Assembly (NCBI GenBank): GCA_045602885.1
Contig: JAZSCJ010000132.1
Location: 1 to 19,311, forward strand
Source of the DNA: JAJPXI01 sp045602885
GTDB lineage: Bacteria > Bacillota > Clostridia > Oscillospirales > Oscillospiraceae
DNA length: 19,311 bases
Direction: 5' to 3'
The notes below the pieces were generated by a model. That model worked only from the letters and a program-made list of their open reading frames with translations, was not told the DNA's origin and did not search any database. Below, piece by piece: positions 15,392-19,311 of the stretch. Within the stretch, counting starts at the first letter, position 1. Each line of letters begins with the position of its first letter. The position numbers and the translations under genes were made by a program.

Positions 15392-16234
15392 CTATTGCAG
15401 ACACTCAAACAATGCCTGCGCACACTCCTCGTCACTCAACACATCCAGCGGAACATCCAGTCCGGCCTGGCGCAGCTCCCACATCAGTGCCACCGGCTCC
15501 GGTACGGTCAGACCGATGTCGCGCAGCTGCTCCACATTTTGGAAGACCTCTTTGGGTGTGCCGTCTGCCACGATCTTGCCCTTTGCCATGACCACCAGCC
15601 GGTCGGCCAGAGCAGCCTCATCCATATGGTGGGTGATCAGTACGACGGTCACACCGGCCCGGGTGTTGAGATCCCGGATGGTGTTCATCACTTCCCTGCG
15701 GCCCACGGGGTCCAGCATGGCGGTGGATTCGTCCAGCACGATGCAGCGGGGACGCATGGCCAGCACACCGGCAATGGCGATGCGCTGCTTTTGTCCGCCC
15801 GAGAGCAGATGCGGTGCATGGGTAGCAAATTTGCTCATACCAACCAGCTCCAGGGCCCGATCGACCCGGGCACGGATCTCGGGCTGGGGCAGTCCCAGAT
15901 TCTCCGGGGCAAAGGCCACATCTTCCTCCACCACATTGGCAACGATCTGGTTGTCAGGATTTTGGAAGACCATACCCACCGTGCGGCGGATCTCCAACAG
16001 TTTTTCTTCGTCGGTGGTGTCAATTCCGTCCACATAGACCGTGCCGCCGGTGGGCAGCAGAATGGCATTCAAATGCTTGGCCAGCGTCGACTTGCCCGAC
16101 CCGTTGTGACCCAACACCGCAACAAAAGAACCTGCCTGGATATTCAGATCCACACCATCCAGAATGATGGGGGCTACCCCCTCCTCAGTGGTGTAGGAAA
16201 AACGCAGTTGTTCCGTTTGAATGATGGCACTCAT
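15392..16234 (-). CDS. ecfA1: ECF transporter ATPase A1
   Basis: The other ABC ATPase of the module, 280 aa. Walker A is GHNGSGKST (about residues 35-43), Q-loop FQNPDNQ, signature LSGGQKQR, Walker B CIVLDESTAMLDP and switch His in LITHHMDEA. DEST instead of DEPT in Walker B is common in EcfA1. The DPVGRREVMNTIRDLN stretch and order (A1, A2, T, truA) match Firmicutes. GAGGAA precedes the ATG, 28 bases after the methyltransferase stop. Confidence 0.95.
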   Translation of the reverse strand: MSAIIQTEQLRFSYTTEEGVAPIILDGVDLNIQAGSFVAVLGHNGSGKSTLAKHLNAILLPTGGTVYVDGIDTTDEEKLLEIRRTVGMVFQNPDNQIVANVVEEDVAFAPENLGLPQPEIRARVDRALELVGMSKFATHAPHLLSGGQKQRIAIAGVLAMRPRCIVLDESTAMLDPVGRREVMNTIRDLNTRAGVTVVLITHHMDEAALADRLVVMAKGKIVADGTPKEVFQNVEQLRDIGLTVPEPVALMWELRQAGLDVPLDVLSDEECAQALFECLQ

Positions 16235-16262
16235 AATTCGTTCCTCGTTTTCATGGACAGTA

Positions 16263-17129
16263 TCATCGTCCGGCCACCCATCGGCCGGTTGCGCCGCAGG
16301 GCAGCGCCAACCCGGAAGCAGTCACCGGCAAGCCCAGTTCGTCGCTTTCGGTGTGGCCGCCATACTTCTTGGCGACAATGGACTGCAAAATGTACGTCAG
16401 CACCGACGGGGCAAGACCCGTGGTATAGGAGTTGATCAAAAAGAACAGCGGCTGATCCGACAAAACCTGGGCCACCAGCTCCACAAAGGGCCACAGATTT
16501 TCCTCCAGCTTCCAAATCTCGCCCGAAGGGCCACGTCCGTAAGAGGGCGGATCCATGATGACGGCGTCATACTTGCGCCCGCGGCGAATCTCACGCTCCA
16601 CAAACTTGCCGCAGTCGTCAATGATCCAGCGGATAGGCTTATCGGCCACACCCGAGCTGGCGGCGTTTTCCTTGGCCCATGCCACCATACCCTTGGCCGC
16701 GTCCACATGGCACACGCTGGCCCCTGCCGCGGCACAGGCCACGGTAGCGCCGCCGGTATAAGCAAACAGGTTGAGCACCTGGATGGGCCGTCCGGCATTG
16801 CGGATCTGCTCGGCGGCAAAATCCCAGTTGGGGGCCTGCTCGGGGAACAGGCCGGTGTGCTTAAAGTTCATGGGCTTGATGTTGAAGGTAAGCTGGCCGT
16901 AGTCCACCGTCCAACGCTCGGGCACCTGCTTTTTTTCCCATGCACCGCCACCGGTACTGGCACGGGCATAGCGCGCGTCATGCCGCTTCCAACCGGGATG
17001 GCTGCGTGGGGTGCGCCAGATGGCCTGGGGATCGGGCCGCACCAGAATATGCTTTCCCCACCGCTCCAGCTTTTCTCCGTTGGAGCAGTCCAATAATTCA
17101 TAATCCTTCCAGCCGTTGGATACCCACAT
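16263..17129 (-). CDS. Class I SAM-dependent methyltransferase (RlmI/RlmK-like, probable rRNA or RNA target)
   Basis: A 288-aa Rossmann-fold methyltransferase. Motif I is NLFAYTGGATVACAAAGA, an acidic loop follows at CHVDAAKGMV, and the catalytic-type motif IV is DPPSYGRGP, as in the COG1092/PF10672 group that includes the 23S rRNA enzymes RlmI and RlmK. An N-terminal PUA domain is not present, so the exact target cannot be assigned. The ATG at 17129 follows GGGTGA at good spacing; a GTG three codons earlier (17138) is the alternative. It is the first gene of the minus-strand run that carries the ECF module, taking the place where rplQ usually lies in Firmicutes. Confidence 0.82.
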   Translation of the reverse strand: MWVSNGWKDYELLDCSNGEKLERWGKHILVRPDPQAIWRTPRSHPGWKRHDARYARASTGGGAWEKKQVPERWTVDYGQLTFNIKPMNFKHTGLFPEQAPNWDFAAEQIRNAGRPIQVLNLFAYTGGATVACAAAGASVCHVDAAKGMVAWAKENAASSGVADKPIRWIIDDCGKFVEREIRRGRKYDAVIMDPPSYGRGPSGEIWKLEENLWPFVELVAQVLSDQPLFFLINSYTTGLAPSVLTYILQSIVAKKYGGHTESDELGLPVTASGLALPCGATGRWVAGR

Positions 17130-17166
17130 ACCATTCACCCATTCATTTATAAAAAAATATCAAATT

Positions 17167-17196
17167 ATTATACTATGTCATGACATATTGCGTCAA
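17167..17196 (-). promoter_or_regulatory. Sigma-A promoter of the methyltransferase-ecf-truA operon, with a palindrome in its spacer
   Basis: On the minus strand there is TTGACG (17191-17196), an 18-base spacer and consensus TATAAT (17167-17172). A perfect 14-bp palindrome, TATGTCATGACATA, fills 17174-17187, exactly inside the spacer. A further TGAC overlaps the -35. A repressor bound there would block polymerase. The regulator is not known. Confidence 0.75.
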
Positions 17197-17233
17197 CTTA
17201 TATTTTGTCGTGCAAGCTTATTCACAGAAACCG

Positions 17234-17262
17234 TTGTATCTTGCAAAATTATGTGGTACAAT
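17234..17262 (+). promoter_or_regulatory. Sigma-A promoter of the DivIVA-like gene
   Basis: TTGTAT (17234-17239), a 17-base spacer and TACAAT (17257-17262), with TG just before the -10 (TGGTACAAT), give a good promoter about 33 bases before the start codon. The GAGGTG ribosome-binding site is at 17284-17289. Confidence 0.75.
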
Positions 17263-17295
17263 ATACAAAAACTTACAAATAGCGAGGTGTCCCCT

Positions 17296-18729
17296 ATGAT
17301 CAACTTAAGCGACCAGTTTCGCACCGTGGCCTTTGGCGGTTTCCACAAGCAGGATGTACTCAGTTACATCACCTTCTCCCACCGCGATCAGCAAAGCCGC
17401 CTGAACGAGTTCAAGCTGCAACTGGATCAACTGAGACAAGAGCGTGATGAGTTTGAACAAAAGCAGGCAACTGCCGAAAACTCCCGTGCCAAGACCGTCG
17501 AGGAGCTGAACCAACTCAACCGCACACTCAGTGAGCGCACAGCCGCCCTGGAACAGGCCGAACAGGCTCTGACCACTCTGAAGGCCGAACACCAGGCCAC
17601 CTGTGCCCGATTGGCCGAGCTGGAAGGCCGACTGCCTGCTTTGGAGGCAGAATCTGCCGCCTATGCCGATTTTAAACTACGCATGGACGGCATCGAACAG
17701 GAAGCACAGAGCAAGGCACAGCAGACCGTGGAACAGGCCCAGGAGCACGCCGCTCAGCTACGTTCCGAGACGGAAGACTGGCTGCGTCAGGTGCAAAACA
17801 GCTATCAAAATCTGCACACCGATGTGTTGGCCACCGTGTCCTATCTCTCCGGTGCCTTGGAGCGCGGCAAAACGGCGCTGGATTCCATTGCCCCCGCCTT
17901 CCAGCAGTATGATGCCGCTCTGTGCAATCTGTTGGATTGTGAGTACATCAGCGCGCAAGCCGCAGAAACAGAAACCCTGCCCGAGCAGGCCGAGCCGGTC
18001 TCCTTGGTGTCCGAAACGGCTGAACCGGTCGAGTGCGCCTCTGAGATGCTTGAAGCAACCGAGTTTGCTGCCGAGCAACCCGAAGTGACCGAAGCGGTCG
18101 AGTTTGCTGCCGAGCAGCCCGAAGCTGCCGAATTTGTTCCTGCGCAGTTCCAGCCTTATGAGTACACCCCTGCCCAACCCGAGGTATACGAGTACACTCC
18201 TGCGCAGCCTGAAGCGTATGAGTATCCCACGCAGCCCGTGGTGTGTGAGTTCCCCCCGGCCCAGCCCGAAGGATATGAGTACACTCCTGCACACCCCGAA
18301 ACATACGAGTATACTCCTGCACAGCCTGAAGAATATGAGTATCCTACGCAGCCCGAGGTCTTTGAATCCCCCTCTGCGCAGCCCGAAGCATATGAGTACA
18401 CTCCCGCTCAGCCCGCGGCATACGAGTACACCCCTGCACAGCCCGAAGCATATGAGTACACCCCTGCTCAGCCCGAAGCATACGAGTACACTCCCGCACA
18501 GCCCGAGACATACGAGTACACCCCTGCACAGCCCGAGACATACGAGTACACTCCTGCACAGCCCGAAGTGACTGAGCCTGCACCGGTCGAGCCCGAAGTA
18601 CCCGGTTTTGTTCCCATGGAGCCCAAAGCCCCCATCCAGCCCGAGATGCCCGGATTCACGCCCTCGGACGCTCAGGGTTCTACTCCGTCGGCAGAACAAA
18701 CGCCCAACATCTGGGATTACTATGGCTGA
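17296..18729 (+). CDS. DivIVA-like coiled-coil protein with a Tyr/Glu/Pro/Gln decapeptide repeat tail
   Basis: A 477-aa protein in three parts. Residues 1-30 (QFRTVAFGGFHKQDVLSYI) resemble the membrane-curvature-binding start of DivIVA family proteins, with the FGGFxxxDV pattern. Residues about 30-165 are a long Leu/Glu/Gln heptad coiled coil, probably an oligomerisation rod. The rest is an acidic, proline-rich and probably disordered tail. From residue 288 to 425 this tail is 14 tandem copies of YEYTPAQPEA or variants. It ends in an aromatic tip, NIWDYYG. The ATG at 17296 is set by GAGGTG and the promoter; an in-frame ATG far upstream precedes the promoter and is rejected. The stop overlaps the next start by 8 bases. 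A role in cell division, pole organisation or scaffolding is likely by family, but the tail is not assigned to any known domain. Confidence 0.7.
   Translation: MINLSDQFRTVAFGGFHKQDVLSYITFSHRDQQSRLNEFKLQLDQLRQERDEFEQKQATAENSRAKTVEELNQLNRTLSERTAALEQAEQALTTLKAEHQATCARLAELEGRLPALEAESAAYADFKLRMDGIEQEAQSKAQQTVEQAQEHAAQLRSETEDWLRQVQNSYQNLHTDVLATVSYLSGALERGKTALDSIAPAFQQYDAALCNLLDCEYISAQAAETETLPEQAEPVSLVSETAEPVECASEMLEATEFAAEQPEVTEAVEFAAEQPEAAEFVPAQFQPYEYTPAQPEVYEYTPAQPEAYEYPTQPVVCEFPPAQPEGYEYTPAHPETYEYTPAQPEEYEYPTQPEVFESPSAQPEAYEYTPAQPAAYEYTPAQPEAYEYTPAQPEAYEYTPAQPETYEYTPAQPETYEYTPAQPEVTEPAPVEPEVPGFVPMEPKAPIQPEMPGFTPSDAQGSTPSAEQTPNIWDYYG
18157..18570 (+). repeat. Fourteen in-frame tandem repeats of 30 (or 27) bases
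   Basis: Twelve units are 30 bases and two (units 3 at 18217-18243, and 7 at 18334-18360) are 27, encoding YEYPTQPxV. Most others read YEYTPAQPE plus one variable residue (V, A, T, E or G). Units 1-4 and 5-8 repeat the same order of types (normal, normal, short, aromatic-variant), a 117-base higher-order repeat. Units 9-14 are near identical, differing mainly at synonymous third positions and in the last codon. Confidence 0.95.
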
Positions 18730-19276
18730 GTATCATCTACATACCGATGGGTTGCGCGCTTCCATCCCCACCCTGCAGGCTGGGGATCGGGTTATGCTCA
18801 CCGGCACCATCTACACCGCCCGGGATGCCGCCCACAAGCGTCTGTTTGAATTGCTGGACCGGGGCGAAGCACTCCCTCTGCCCTTGCAGGATTCGGTCAT
18901 TTACTATGCCGGCCCCACGCCGGGCCAGCAGGGCATGGCTGTGGGAGCTTGTGGCCCTACCACCGCCAGCCGCATGAACCGCTTTGCCCCCCGACTGCTG
19001 GATTTGGGACTGGGTGCCATCATCGGCAAGGGCGAAATGTCGGATGTGGTGCAGGACGCGCTGGTGCGCAACGGTGCGTGCTACTTTGCCGCCGTGGGCG
19101 GCGCAGGCGCTTTGATCGCCAAGTGCATCCAGACCGCCCAAGTCATCGCCTTTGATGATCTGGGATGTGAGTCCATTAAGCGCATGACGGTGGAAAACCT
19201 GCCGCTGACCGTCGCCATTGACTGTCACGGCAACAACCTTTACACCACCGGACGCACAGCCTATTGTCAACCTTGA
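18722..19276 (+). CDS. Fe-S fumarate hydratase / tartrate dehydratase, beta subunit
   Basis: A 184-aa protein homologous to the C-terminal half of class I fumarases (FumA) and to TtdB. With an alpha subunit that carries the 4Fe-4S cluster it hydrates fumarate to malate or dehydrates tartrate. Visible motifs are LTGTIYTARDAAHKRL, IYYAGPTPG, CGPTTASRMN, IIGKGEM, AVGGAGALIAKCI, DDLGCESIKRM and VAIDCHGNN. The ATG overlaps the stop of the DivIVA-like gene by 8 bases with only a weak Shine-Dalgarno site, suggesting coupling. No alpha subunit lies upstream, where it is usually found; only 35 bases remain downstream. Fumarase versus tartrate or another hydro-lyase cannot be decided from this subunit alone. 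Confidence 0.9.
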   Translation: MAEYHLHTDGLRASIPTLQAGDRVMLTGTIYTARDAAHKRLFELLDRGEALPLPLQDSVIYYAGPTPGQQGMAVGACGPTTASRMNRFAPRLLDLGLGAIIGKGEMSDVVQDALVRNGACYFAAVGGAGALIAKCIQTAQVIAFDDLGCESIKRMTVENLPLTVAIDCHGNNLYTTGRTAYCQP

Positions 19277-19311
19277 AACAACCAAAAATCGCACGGTAGA
19301 GCTTATGCTCC

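Noticed and set aside
14370..16435. Long plus-strand open frames opposite ecfA2 and ecfA1 (14370-15386 and 15371-16435)
   Set aside because: The minus strand has all ABC ATPase motifs. The plus-strand frames have none and are shadows of codon bias.
18157..18570. CRISPR-like array of regular 30-base repeats
   Set aside because: The units are contiguous with no spacers, stay in frame throughout and encode a regular peptide. There are no cas genes.

Overview
The window looks like the chromosome of a GC-rich, spore-forming Clostridia bacterium, most likely of the Oscillospiraceae/Ruminococcaceae type. The reasons are a YpeB germination protein, a DUF421/DUF4363 pair with a sigma-G-like promoter, the Firmicutes-style ecfA1-ecfA2-ecfT-truA cluster, a ClpE-type unfoldase and consensus sigma-A promoters. 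No phage, insertion sequence, CRISPR array, rRNA or tRNA is seen. No stretch above 300 bases lacks a gene.

Layout. (1) 1-1616, minus strand: carA and the 5' part of carB (carbamoyl-phosphate synthase), with a strong promoter at 1654-1682. (2) 1865-2925, plus strand: a DUF421 membrane protein overlapping a DUF4363 protein, ended by a hairpin at 2933-2960. (3) 2967-5191, minus strand: a DUF1538 membrane protein (duplicated fold, cation-antiporter-like family) followed by a two-domain P-II-like regulator. (4) 5373-8281, plus strand: gltX, a terminator, then ypeB. (5) 8330-17129, minus strand: a long co-directional run read as methyltransferase, ecfA1, ecfA2, ecfT, truA, DUF5711 protein, CvpA protein and clpE. 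A consensus promoter with a perfect 14-bp palindrome in its spacer starts it and a hairpin with a T-tract ends it. (6) 17296-19276, plus strand: a DivIVA-like coiled-coil protein with a long Tyr/Glu/Pro/Gln repeat tail, overlapping the beta subunit of an iron-sulfur fumarase/tartrate dehydratase.

The most notable observation is in carA. The glutaminase domain keeps its glutamine-pocket residues, but both the nucleophilic Cys and the catalytic His of the triad are replaced (Gly250 and Asn335). This predicts a carbamoyl-phosphate synthase that uses free ammonia instead of glutamine, as animal CPS I does. Other points are a possible forespore promoter for DUF421/DUF4363, a candidate operator in the promoter of the ECF/truA operon, a ribosome-binding site for ypeB buried in the gltX terminator stem, a 14-unit in-frame minisatellite with a nested 117-bp higher-order repeat, and a fumarase beta subunit with no alpha subunit upstream.
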